From: an uncultured Bacteroidales bacterium
GTDB lineage: Bacteria; Bacteroidota; Bacteroidia; Bacteroidales; UBA932
Direction: 5' to 3'
NCBI GenBank assembly: GCA_937890845.1
Contig: CALADR010000025.1
Coordinates: 1-11,850, forward strand
Length of the DNA stretch: 11,850 bases
The notes under the pieces were generated by a model. That model was given only the letters and a program-made list of their open reading frames with translations. It ran no database searches and was not told the DNA's origin. Positions 1 to 7,234 of this stretch are shown one piece after another (the first letter of the stretch is position 1; every line of letters begins with the position of its first letter). A program made the translations under genes and the position numbers.

Positions 1-831
1 GATGTAGGAGGAAGTACTACAAAGATTGTGGGTATTGAAAACGGGGAACTGAAGTCACCTCAGTGCATAACTGCCGACAATCCTGTTACATCTTTTTTCG
101 GAGCCTTCGGCAAATATATCTATGACAATGACATTGCGCTTTCAGACATCGATCAGGTAATGCTGACCGGTGTCGGGAGCGCATATATAAAAGGTTCCCT
201 GTATGGTCTGCCTACGGCTGTGGTCGACGAGTTTCTGGCCAATGCTTTGGGGGCCTCGTACAGAAGCGGCCTTGACAGGATGGTTGTAGTCAGCATGGGG
301 ACAGGAACCTCTTTTATTAAGATAGAAGACGGAAAGGTGACACATCTGGGAGGTCTTGCTCTTGGCGGAGGTACTCTTCAGGGTCTTTCCAAGATTATAT
401 TCAAGACTTCAGATATCAGAAAAGTCATTGCTATGTCGATGAGAGGCAATGCATGCGAGGTTGACCTCAGAATAGGTGATATAAGCAAGAATGACTTGCC
501 TGGCCTTCCAAAAGATGTTACGGCGTCTAATTTCGGAAAGGCAGACACCTCATCCGCTTCTGAAGATATAGCGGCAGGTCTGATAAATATGATATTGCAG
601 ACTATAGGAAGCGCATCAAATTTCATTGCCGGATCGTCCGGCATAAAAGATTTTGTCCTTATCGGAAATATGTCTCATCTCCCTCAGTGCAGAGAGTTGT
701 TTGACGGGATAGGGAATCTTTATGGCATTGAGTTTCATATTCCTGACTATACTGAATACAGAACAGCTGCCGGAGCAGCCTTGAGCTATATCATGGCACG
801 TGAAAACAACGAATTATTAACAATTGCATAA
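1..831 (+). CDS. coaW: Type II pantothenate kinase (CoaW/Fumble family), missing its first few residues
   Basis: The product should phosphorylate pantothenate with ATP, the first step of coenzyme A synthesis, in the cytosol. The frame is open from base 1 and begins DVGGSTTKIVGI, the N-terminal phosphate-binding loop of the acetate kinase/actin-like fold. Family members normally have only about 5-8 residues before this, so the true start lies just outside the window. Other type II landmarks are VDEFLAN (window residues about 75-81, where the Glu is probably the catalytic base), MGTGTSF (about 99-105), the glycine-rich GGGTLQGLSK (about 122-131), LPGLPKDVTASNFGK in the middle, and TAAGAALSYI near the C-terminus. 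Type I and type III pantothenate kinases look quite different. It lies directly upstream of purM with 7 nt between them, so it is probably co-transcribed with the purine genes. The family call is firm; the substrate is inferred from the family. Confidence 0.9.
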   Translation, partial: DVGGSTTKIVGIENGELKSPQCITADNPVTSFFGAFGKYIYDNDIALSDIDQVMLTGVGSAYIKGSLYGLPTAVVDEFLANALGASYRSGLDRMVVVSMGTGTSFIKIEDGKVTHLGGLALGGGTLQGLSKIIFKTSDIRKVIAMSMRGNACEVDLRIGDISKNDLPGLPKDVTASNFGKADTSSASEDIAAGLINMILQTIGSASNFIAGSSGIKDFVLIGNMSHLPQCRELFDGIGNLYGIEFHIPDYTEYRTAAGAALSYIMARENNELLTIA

Positions 832-838
832 AAATATT

Positions 839-2008
839 ATGAGCAACCAGAGGTATATGCAGCGCGGAGTTTCGGCATCTAAGGAAGATGTCCACAACGC
901 AATCAAGAACATTGACAAGGGGATTTACCCTAAGGCATTCTGCAAGATAATTCCTGATATTCTGGGCGGAGACCCGGAGTACTGTAATATTATGCATGCG
1001 GACGGAGCCGGAACAAAGTCGTCTCTTGCATATATTTATTGGAAAGAAACAGGGGATTTGAGCGTGTGGAAAGGCATAGCTCAGGATGCCCTTATAATGA
1101 ATATAGATGACCTGCTCTGTGTGGGAGCAGTTGACAATATCCTTGTATCTTCTACAATCGGACGAAACAAGATACTTGTTCCGGGAGAGGTTATCAGCGC
1201 CATTATCAACGGTACGGACGAGCTTCTTGCAGAGTTGCGTGAGATGGGTGTAGGGGTCTATGCTACAGGAGGTGAGACTGCAGATGTCGGAGATCTGGTG
1301 CGGACAATCATAGTCGATTCGACTGTTACCTGCCGCATGAAGCGCAGTGATGTAATTGATAATGCAAACATCCGTCCTGGTGATGTCATCGTGGGACTTG
1401 CTTCTTACGGTCAGGCAACATATGAGAAGGAGTACAACGGAGGAATGGGCAGCAACGGACTTACCAGTGCACGTCATGACGTATTCTCAAAGTACCTTGC
1501 AGAAAAGTATCCTGAGAGTTATGACAAGGCTGTTCCGGAGGACCTGGTATATAGCGGAGGACTGAAACTCACCGACAGTGTGGCCGGATCACCTCTTGAT
1601 GCAGGCAAACTTGTACTTTCTCCTACAAGAACTTATGCTCCTGTTGTGAAGAAACTCCTGGATGCGCTCAGACCGCAGATTCACGGTATGGTACACTGCT
1701 CAGGCGGAGCACAGACCAAGATACTGCACTTTGTAGGAGACAATATATGTGTAATCAAGGACAATCTTTTCCCTGTGCCGCCTCTTTTCAAGACTATCAA
1801 GGAACAGAGCGGAACTGACTGGGCTGAGATGTACAAGGTTTTCAACATGGGACACCGGCTTGAAGTCTATCTGTCTCCTGAACATGCTGAAGAAGTTATC
1901 AACATATCAAAGAGCTTCAATATTGATGCTCAGATTGTCGGTAGGGTTGAGGCTTCTGAGACAAAAAAACTTATTATCCGTTCGGAATTCGGAGAGTTTG
2001 AATATTAA
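839..2008 (+). CDS. purM: Phosphoribosylformylglycinamidine cyclo-ligase (AIR synthase), long Bacteroidota form
   Basis: This enzyme closes the imidazole ring, turning FGAM and ATP into aminoimidazole ribonucleotide, step 5 of purine synthesis. The PurM/PurL-type fold is marked by HADGAGTKSSLAY (residues 53-65), NIDDLLCVGA (88-97), ATGGETADVGDLVRT (142-156) and MGSNGLTSAR (203-212) in the N-terminal half. CSGGAQTKIL and VFNMGHRLEV mark the C-terminal half. At 389 aa it is longer than the roughly 345 aa E. coli enzyme, which is usual for Bacteroidota copies. I chose the ATG at 839 because it gives MSNQRYMQRGVSASKEDV, the usual N-terminus of this group. An in-frame ATG at 824 would add five residues and overlap the end of coaW. 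No Shine-Dalgarno is visible; the start is preceded by A/T-rich sequence. purH follows after 14 nt. Confidence 0.93.
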   Translation: MSNQRYMQRGVSASKEDVHNAIKNIDKGIYPKAFCKIIPDILGGDPEYCNIMHADGAGTKSSLAYIYWKETGDLSVWKGIAQDALIMNIDDLLCVGAVDNILVSSTIGRNKILVPGEVISAIINGTDELLAELREMGVGVYATGGETADVGDLVRTIIVDSTVTCRMKRSDVIDNANIRPGDVIVGLASYGQATYEKEYNGGMGSNGLTSARHDVFSKYLAEKYPESYDKAVPEDLVYSGGLKLTDSVAGSPLDAGKLVLSPTRTYAPVVKKLLDALRPQIHGMVHCSGGAQTKILHFVGDNICVIKDNLFPVPPLFKTIKEQSGTDWAEMYKVFNMGHRLEVYLSPEHAEEVINISKSFNIDAQIVGRVEASETKKLIIRSEFGEFEY

Positions 2009-2022
2009 TAAACCAATACGAT

Positions 2023-3573
2023 ATGCGAGCATTATTTTCAGTAAGCGATAAGTCTGGCGTGGTAGAATTCGCCAGAGAACTGGAGTCTCTCGGCTGGGAA
2101 ATCATAGCTACCGGGGGAACAATGAAACTGCTCAGGGAAGCAGGACTTAAAATCATAAACATCAGCGAAGTGACAGGTTTTCCTGAAATCTGCGACGGCC
2201 GCGTAAAGACACTTCACCCTAAGGTTCACGGCGGACTACTTGGAAGACGTGACCTCGAAAGCCACAGACAGGAACTGAAGGAAAACGGAATCGAATACAT
2301 CGATATGGTATGTGTGAACCTCTATCCGTTCAAACAGACAATAGCCAGACCTGATGTGTCTATGGAAGATGCCATAGAGAACATTGACATAGGAGGCCCT
2401 TCAATGCTCAGAAGTGCAGCAAAGAACTGGAAAGATGTGACTGTAGTATGTCATCCTGAGGATTATGCCACTGTAATAGAGGAAATCAGGGCCGGAGGAA
2501 ACACGACCCCGGAAACCAGGCTTCAGCTTTCAGCAAAGGCTTATACCCATACTGCAGAGTATGATATGATGATTGCCACTTATATGAGAAAGCAGGCAGG
2601 TCTCAATGAAAAACTCTTCCTTGAGTATGACCTGAAGCAGACTCTCCGCTATGGCGAGAATCCTCACCAGCAGGCGAAATTCTATGCATCTGCCGAGAAA
2701 GTGCCTTATTCTCTTGCAACTGCAGAGCAACTTAACGGAAAAGAACTTTCTTACAACAACATACAGGATGCAAATGCCGCCCTTAACATAGCACGTGAGT
2801 TTGATGCTCCGTTCTGTGTGGGTCTCAAGCACATGAATCCTTGCGGTGCCGCTATAGGAACAGATGTCGTTGACGCCTGGAAAAAAGCTTATGAGGCAGA
2901 TAAAGTCAGCATTTTCGGAGGAATCGTTGCTGTAAACAGGGAAGTGAACAAGGAAGTTGCAGAACTTATGAAGCCTGTATTCCTTGAAATTATAATGGCT
3001 CCGTCATTCTCTGACGAGGCTCTTGAGATTCTTTGTACAAAGAAAAATCTGCGCCTTTTGAAAGTAGATATGACCAGAGACGGTAAGACACACAATCAAT
3101 ATGTAAGTATGAACGGCGGTATGCTTGTCCAGGATCAGGATATAGAGACCAGGACTGTTACACCTGATATGTGCGTAACAGAGACAAAGCCGGAGTCTTC
3201 TGTAATGTCAGATCTTGATTTTGCATGGCATATTGTAAAGCATGTGAAATCCAATGCCATAGTGGTAGTAAAGAACGGAATGACTCTCGGAGTCGGTGCC
3301 GGACAGATGAACCGTATCGGGTCTGCTGAGATAGCATTGAGGCAGGCAGAAGAGGCCTTTAAGGCAAAAGGAGAAGATGTGCGCAAGGCAGGACTTGTAC
3401 TTGCATCTGACGGATTTTTCCCTTTTGATGACTGTGTGACCCTTGCAGCGGAGTATGGAGTTAAAGCCATTGCCCAGCCGGGAGGAAGTGTCAGGGACAA
3501 TGACTCTATTGTCAAGGCAAACGAGTGTGGCATAGCAATGCTGTTTACAGGAATGCGCCACTTCAAACATTAG
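2023..3573 (+). CDS. purH: Bifunctional AICAR formyltransferase / IMP cyclohydrolase
   Basis: PurH carries out the last two purine steps: it formylates AICAR using 10-formyl-tetrahydrofolate, then cyclises FAICAR to IMP. The N-terminal MGS-like cyclohydrolase domain (about residues 1-190) has SVSDKSG (6-12), IIATGGT (27-33), GRVKTLHPKVHGG (59-71), NLYPF (99-103) and ENIDIGGPSMLRSAAKN (119-135). The C-terminal transformylase domain has LRYGENPHQQA (208-218), SYNNIQDANAAL (243-254) and VGLKHMNPCG (266-275), which contains the catalytic Lys269-His270 pair. It ends with SNAIVVVK (410-417), GAGQMNR (425-431), DGFFPFDD (463-470) and QPGGSVRD (485-492). At 516 aa it is full length and intact. The position between purM and purD, with 14 and 37 nt gaps, indicates one operon. 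Its folate cofactor is the product of FolD, encoded two genes downstream. Confidence 0.96.
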   Translation: MRALFSVSDKSGVVEFARELESLGWEIIATGGTMKLLREAGLKIINISEVTGFPEICDGRVKTLHPKVHGGLLGRRDLESHRQELKENGIEYIDMVCVNLYPFKQTIARPDVSMEDAIENIDIGGPSMLRSAAKNWKDVTVVCHPEDYATVIEEIRAGGNTTPETRLQLSAKAYTHTAEYDMMIATYMRKQAGLNEKLFLEYDLKQTLRYGENPHQQAKFYASAEKVPYSLATAEQLNGKELSYNNIQDANAALNIAREFDAPFCVGLKHMNPCGAAIGTDVVDAWKKAYEADKVSIFGGIVAVNREVNKEVAELMKPVFLEIIMAPSFSDEALEILCTKKNLRLLKVDMTRDGKTHNQYVSMNGGMLVQDQDIETRTVTPDMCVTETKPESSVMSDLDFAWHIVKHVKSNAIVVVKNGMTLGVGAGQMNRIGSAEIALRQAEEAFKAKGEDVRKAGLVLASDGFFPFDDCVTLAAEYGVKAIAQPGGSVRDNDSIVKANECGIAMLFTGMRHFKH

Positions 3574-3610
3574 AAAACAGCTGGGCAATAATAGTAGAAC
3601 TTATTCATTT

Positions 3611-4963
3611 ATGGAAATTATAAGTCAGACGCAGATCAATTCTGTCGGAGTAGTTGAGAACTTCGACAAGGTGACTAAAGGCATTGAGTTGGAAACACCG
3701 TCCAAGGCTTCCGTACTTGTAGTAGGAAGCGGAGGACGCGAGCATGCAATAGTGGACGCTCTCAGCCGGTCTTCAAAGGTGGGCAAGATTTATTGTGCCC
3801 CGGGTAATGCAGGAATCTCTGCTCAGGCCGAATGTGTCCCTATCAAGGATACACAGGTCGATGAGCTGAAAGCATTTGCTCTTGAAAACGGCATATCTCT
3901 GACTGTTGTAGGACCGGAGGTTTCACTTGCAGCAGGAATTGCAGATGCCTTTACTGAGGCCGGACTTCGTATTTTCGGCCCCTCAAGGGCGGCTGCCGTC
4001 ATCGAATCAAGCAAGGACTTTGCAAAGAGGCTTATGGCCAAATATAATATTCCTACAGCCGCTTATCAGACTTTTGAGGAATATGACAAGGCATTGGAGT
4101 ATGTACGCAACGGTTCTTTCCCTGTAGTGTTGAAATATGACGGACTTGCAGCAGGAAAGGGCGTAGTCATTCCTGAAACTCTTGAAGAGGCTGATGCTAC
4201 CCTTAAGGATATGCTTCTGGATGACCGTTTCGGCAAAGGTAAGGTCGTGGTTGAGGAGTTTCTTACCGGACCGGAGTTTTCTCTGCTGTGTTTTGTAAAC
4301 GGAACAGATGTAAGGCCAATGCTTCTTTCCCAGGACCACAAGAGGGCCTATGAGGGAGACAAGGGACCTAATACAGGCGGAATGGGTGCATATTCACCAC
4401 TTCCTTTTGTTTCAGAGGAAGATATGCAGTATGCAATGGAAAAAATCATGAAGCCGGTAGCTGCTGCAATGGTTGAGGAAGGCTGCACTTTCAAGGGAGT
4501 TCTTTACGGCGGACTTATGAAGACCCCTTCTGGAGTTAAAGTCATAGAGTTCAACTGCCGGTTCGGAGATCCTGAGACTGAGGTTATTCTGCCTTTGCTC
4601 AAGTCAGATATATATGATATATTTTCAGCTGTGGCAGACGGTTATCCTATGCCTGAAATAGAGTGGGTGGAAGATGCTTCCATGGGTTTTGTCATGGCTT
4701 CTAAAGGATATCCGGGATCATATGAAAAAGGATTTGAAATTTGTGGTCTTGAAGATGCTCTTTCTGACCCTGATGTGAAAGTCTATCATATGGGTACAGC
4801 TTCAAAGGATGGAAAAACCGTGACTTCGGGAGGCCGTGTCCTTATGGTTGTAGGCCGCGGAGACAGTCTTTTGTCTGCCAGGGACAAAGCCCTGTCTGCT
4901 GTTGAAAAGATAAAATGCGAGAATCTTTTCTTCCGCCGCGACATAGGATGGAGAGTTTTGTAA
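3611..4963 (+). CDS. purD: Phosphoribosylamine--glycine ligase (GAR synthetase) with an N-terminal extension
   Basis: PurD joins phosphoribosylamine to glycine using ATP, step 2 of purine synthesis. The pre-ATP-grasp domain opens with SVLVVGSGGREHAIVDAL (34-51) and YCAPGNAG (61-68). The ATP-grasp domain has LKYDGLAAGKGVVIP (174-188), QDHKRAYEGDKGPNTGGMGAYSP (241-263) and the metal-binding EFNCRFGDPETEV (313-325). The C-terminal domain has MASKGYPG (362-369) and TSGGRVLMVVGRG (405-417). The family normally begins within one or two residues of the VLVVGSGG strand. Here about 32 residues precede it, with no in-frame ATG closer in, so the length is 450 aa against the usual 420-430. Either the extension is real or an internal GTG/TTG start (for example 3671 or 3689) is used. 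It lies 37 nt after purH and 19 nt before the folD start, with no terminator visible between them. Confidence 0.94.
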   Translation: MEIISQTQINSVGVVENFDKVTKGIELETPSKASVLVVGSGGREHAIVDALSRSSKVGKIYCAPGNAGISAQAECVPIKDTQVDELKAFALENGISLTVVGPEVSLAAGIADAFTEAGLRIFGPSRAAAVIESSKDFAKRLMAKYNIPTAAYQTFEEYDKALEYVRNGSFPVVLKYDGLAAGKGVVIPETLEEADATLKDMLLDDRFGKGKVVVEEFLTGPEFSLLCFVNGTDVRPMLLSQDHKRAYEGDKGPNTGGMGAYSPLPFVSEEDMQYAMEKIMKPVAAAMVEEGCTFKGVLYGGLMKTPSGVKVIEFNCRFGDPETEVILPLLKSDIYDIFSAVADGYPMPEIEWVEDASMGFVMASKGYPGSYEKGFEICGLEDALSDPDVKVYHMGTASKDGKTVTSGGRVLMVVGRGDSLLSARDKALSAVEKIKCENLFFRRDIGWRVL

Positions 4964-4982
4964 AAATTAAAGTACTTTAGTT

Positions 4983-5060
4983 ATGATAATTAGCGGTAAA
5001 GAGTTGTCAGCAAAGCTTAAAGCTGAAATGGCCGCATTTGGTGGTCATATTGGTAGGTGA
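4983..5060 (+). pseudogene. folD: Detached 5' end of folD, reads into a stop codon
   Basis: The ATG at 4983 lies 19 nt after purD and opens with MIISGKELSAKLKAEMAAF, the normal FolD N-terminus (first strand and helix). After residue 19 this frame reads six unrelated residues, GGHIGR, and stops at TGA 5058-5060. The remainder of folD continues in another frame from about 5038-5041. From the initiator to the VVILVG strand there are 58 nt, about 19 codons, where intact FolD proteins have about 36 residues. The simplest reading is a deletion of about 16-18 codons whose length is 2 modulo 3, removing the end of the first helix and the connecting loop and shifting the frame. The lesion could be real or an assembly or consensus error. 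The assignment to FolD is confident; the cause is not known. Confidence 0.75.
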
Positions 5061-5793
5061 AGATCCGGGAAGCGTTTCTTACGTTACTGGAAAAGCCAAG
5101 GCTTCAGAAGTAGTCGGTATAAAGAATACTACTATAAGGAAACCTTCGGATATTACCGAAGAGGAATTGCTTTCCCTTATAGCAGAACTGAATGCAGATG
5201 ATGCTGTGGATGGTATTCTGGTTCAGTTGCCGCTTCCTAAGCATATATCTGAGGCAAAGGTAATTGAAGCTATATCCAAAGACAAGGATGTCGATGGATT
5301 TCACCCTCTGAACGTGGCTGCCTTGTGGCAAAAGCAAGAGTGTGTACTTCCTTGTACTCCTAAAGGTATAATAAGATTGCTGAAGGAGGCTGGTGTAAGC
5401 ATTTCAGGAAAACGCGCTGTTGTTATCGGAAGAAGCAATATAGTAGGACTTCCTGTAGCAAAGCTTCTGCTTGACGAAAATGCAACAGTGACCATTGCTC
5501 ATAGTCGTACAGCTGATCTTCCTGCATTGACCCGTCAGGCTGAGATTCTTGTAGTGGCAATCGGTCGTCCTCGTTTTGTGACTGCCGATATGGTTTCTGA
5601 AGGAACAGTTGTTATTGATGTCGGAGTGAACAGAGATCCTGAAACAGGCAAGCTTTGCGGAGACGTTGACTTTGCGGCTATCGAGCCTAAAGCATCTGTC
5701 ATAACGCCAGTTCCAGGAGGAGTCGGTCCTATGACTATCTGCTGTCTTATGGAGAACACAATAGAGTGTTTCCTGCGTAAGATGGAGAAGTAA
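5038..5793 (+). CDS. folD: Methylenetetrahydrofolate dehydrogenase / methenyltetrahydrofolate cyclohydrolase, 5' end disrupted
   Basis: FolD oxidises 5,10-methylene-THF with NADP and hydrolyses the product to 10-formyl-THF, the formyl donor for PurH. Numbered from a possible TTG start at 5038, the 251 aa frame holds VVILVGEDPGS (2-12), the catalytic SYVTGKAKAS (14-23, with Tyr15 and Lys19), VDGILVQLPLP (57-67), KDVDGFHPLNV (83-93), the nucleotide-binding GRSNIVGLPVAKLL (131-144), VVIDVGVNR (191-199) and TPVPGGVGPMT (223-233). The catalytic core is therefore complete. What is missing is the first strand and helix, which are found in another frame from 4983. The TTG is probably the native leucine codon just before the VVILVG strand rather than a genuine start, so production of a stable enzyme is doubtful unless the lesion is a sequence error. 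Intact family members are about 280-300 aa. It is the last gene of the purine run. Confidence 0.88.
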   Translation: MVVILVGEDPGSVSYVTGKAKASEVVGIKNTTIRKPSDITEEELLSLIAELNADDAVDGILVQLPLPKHISEAKVIEAISKDKDVDGFHPLNVAALWQKQECVLPCTPKGIIRLLKEAGVSISGKRAVVIGRSNIVGLPVAKLLLDENATVTIAHSRTADLPALTRQAEILVVAIGRPRFVTADMVSEGTVVIDVGVNRDPETGKLCGDVDFAAIEPKASVITPVPGGVGPMTICCLMENTIECFLRKMEK

Positions 5794-5809
5794 AAACAGT
5801 CATTTATTG

Positions 5810-5851
5810 AAAAAAGTCCCGGATGTTCATTGAAACTTCCGGGACTTTTTT
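5810..5851. terminator. Bidirectional intrinsic terminator between folD and the transporter pair
   Basis: The arms AAAAAAGTCCCGGA (5810-5823) and TCCGGGACTTTTTT (5838-5851) pair perfectly around a 14 nt loop. The core is a 9 bp GC-rich stem, and the A/T tracts on both sides supply a U-run for transcripts from either direction. It starts 16 nt after the folD stop codon. On the minus strand, the transporter stop codon (5850-5852) sits at the base of the hairpin. It should end both convergent units. Confidence 0.88.
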
Positions 5852-7232
5852 ATTTGTCTGCAGGTTTGTCAAGTTCCAGCTCCGGATGGGAAGCTGAAAT
5901 CCTGGCGAAGACAAGCGATATAAGGATGGCAAGAATACCGAGTCCGAGGAAAATATATTCTGCCTGAACTGCGGCAGCCTGCTCGGATATTGCGTCTGGA
6001 GTCCCGATTGACGAAGCCTGGTTCCTGAATATCATTCCTACGAATATCGGTACAAGCATCATTCCCATGTTCTGGATCCAGTATATAAGTGAAAACGCTG
6101 TCCCTAAATTTTTTTCAGGTATGATTTTCGGTACTGAAGGCCACATTGCCGCCGGCACCAGAGAATAACCTACTCCAAGGAGGGCGATGCCTAGGTATCC
6201 GTAAATTGCAACTCCTTCCGGTGCAAATGCAATTATCAGATGGGCTGCAAATACAAGACAGGAGCCTGCTATCATCCATTTTGTTCCTTTTCCTATTCTG
6301 TCAACAAGCGAACCGAACAGCGGAGTGAATATAACCGTAAAAAATGGAATCATGGAGACCATCCACGATGCTGTTTCTACAGGTATGTCGAAGCGGGGGA
6401 TAAGTATAGATGTGGCGAATTTCTTGAATGAAATGATACAGCAGTAGAAAAAGACGCAAAGAAGAGCTATCAGAATGAAATTTCTGTTGCCGAGTACTCT
6501 GAATATGTCGGAGAATCTGAACTTGTCTTCTTCGGCCGTTTTTTTCTTGTCGGAAGTGCCGGCAGCCTTGTCAAATCCAGCATCCATCGCTACGAAGAAC
6601 GCCCATAGTACGCACCCTGCCATCAGAAGCCCCAGCCCGAATATGGCTGGGACATTCGTTTCAGACAGACTGTATATCTCGCCTGATGCTTTTGTAGCAA
6701 CCAAGATAGGGGAGAGGATAAGTGCAGCTGCAGTTCCAAGTCTCGCAATGGCAAGTTGCAGTCCCATAGCCAGTGCCATTGACCTTCCCTTGAACCATTT
6801 TGCAATCGATCTTGTTACTGCAACTCCGGCAATTTCGCTTCCAAGTCCGAAAAACATGCAGCCTGTATATGCCAATATCAGGGATTCTTTTGGAGAAAGG
6901 TGAGAAGATATTGCATACGTCACGATTGCTGCTCCCACTGTCATCATCCCGACAAAAACAGAACCGGTAATCCTTACTCCCCATTTGTCAAGAAGCATTC
7001 CGCAGATGATGAGCCCGCCCCAGACGCATAGAAATGAATATCCTCCGGCATAGAAGCCGTAATCAGCTGAATTCCATCCTAATTCAAGTGCTTCCGGAGT
7101 CTTGAACAGGTGGGATAGGGAAGAAAACATATCGTCGAAGAAATACGACGCAAACATGGGAACAACCAAAAGAGCAAGGGCGACCCAGCAGGTGCCCTTG
7201 CTCTTTATAAAAGATTTCGCTGTATTTTTCAT
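5850..7232 (-). CDS. Major facilitator superfamily transporter, MFSD1-like (second of a tandem pair)
   Basis: This is a 460 aa inner-membrane protein with many hydrophobic segments, consistent with the usual 12 MFS helices in two bundles. Motif A-like loops occur in both halves: GMLLDKWGVRITG after helix 2 and GSLVDRIGKGTKW in the C-terminal half. A charged loop (AGTSDKKKTAEEDKFRFSD) separates the halves. The stretch IAKWFKGRSMALAMGLQLAI resembles the WFKGKEL...GLQLSMARIG signature I recall from the MFSD1 family. MFSD1 is a dipeptide transporter in animals, but the substrate here cannot be read from sequence. The C-terminal half has SLVPAAMWPSVPKII and YWIQNMG, shared with the gene before it. 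Its ATG lies 2 nt after the upstream paralogue's stop, suggesting coupled translation. The stop overlaps the terminator hairpin. Confidence 0.85.
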   Translation of the reverse strand: MKNTAKSFIKSKGTCWVALALLVVPMFASYFFDDMFSSLSHLFKTPEALELGWNSADYGFYAGGYSFLCVWGGLIICGMLLDKWGVRITGSVFVGMMTVGAAIVTYAISSHLSPKESLILAYTGCMFFGLGSEIAGVAVTRSIAKWFKGRSMALAMGLQLAIARLGTAAALILSPILVATKASGEIYSLSETNVPAIFGLGLLMAGCVLWAFFVAMDAGFDKAAGTSDKKKTAEEDKFRFSDIFRVLGNRNFILIALLCVFFYCCIISFKKFATSILIPRFDIPVETASWMVSMIPFFTVIFTPLFGSLVDRIGKGTKWMIAGSCLVFAAHLIIAFAPEGVAIYGYLGIALLGVGYSLVPAAMWPSVPKIIPEKNLGTAFSLIYWIQNMGMMLVPIFVGMIFRNQASSIGTPDAISEQAAAVQAEYIFLGLGILAILISLVFARISASHPELELDKPADK

Positions 7233-7234
7233 AT

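Noticed and set aside
824..838. Upstream in-frame ATG at 824 as the purM start
   Set aside because: It overlaps coaW by 8 nt and adds MHKNI, which is not part of the usual purM N-terminus. The ATG at 839 gives the expected MSNQRY start.
791..1477. Minus-strand open frame of 228 codons opposite coaW and purM
   Set aside because: It lies antisense to well-supported genes, has a cysteine-rich composition typical of shadow frames, and has no recognisable domain.
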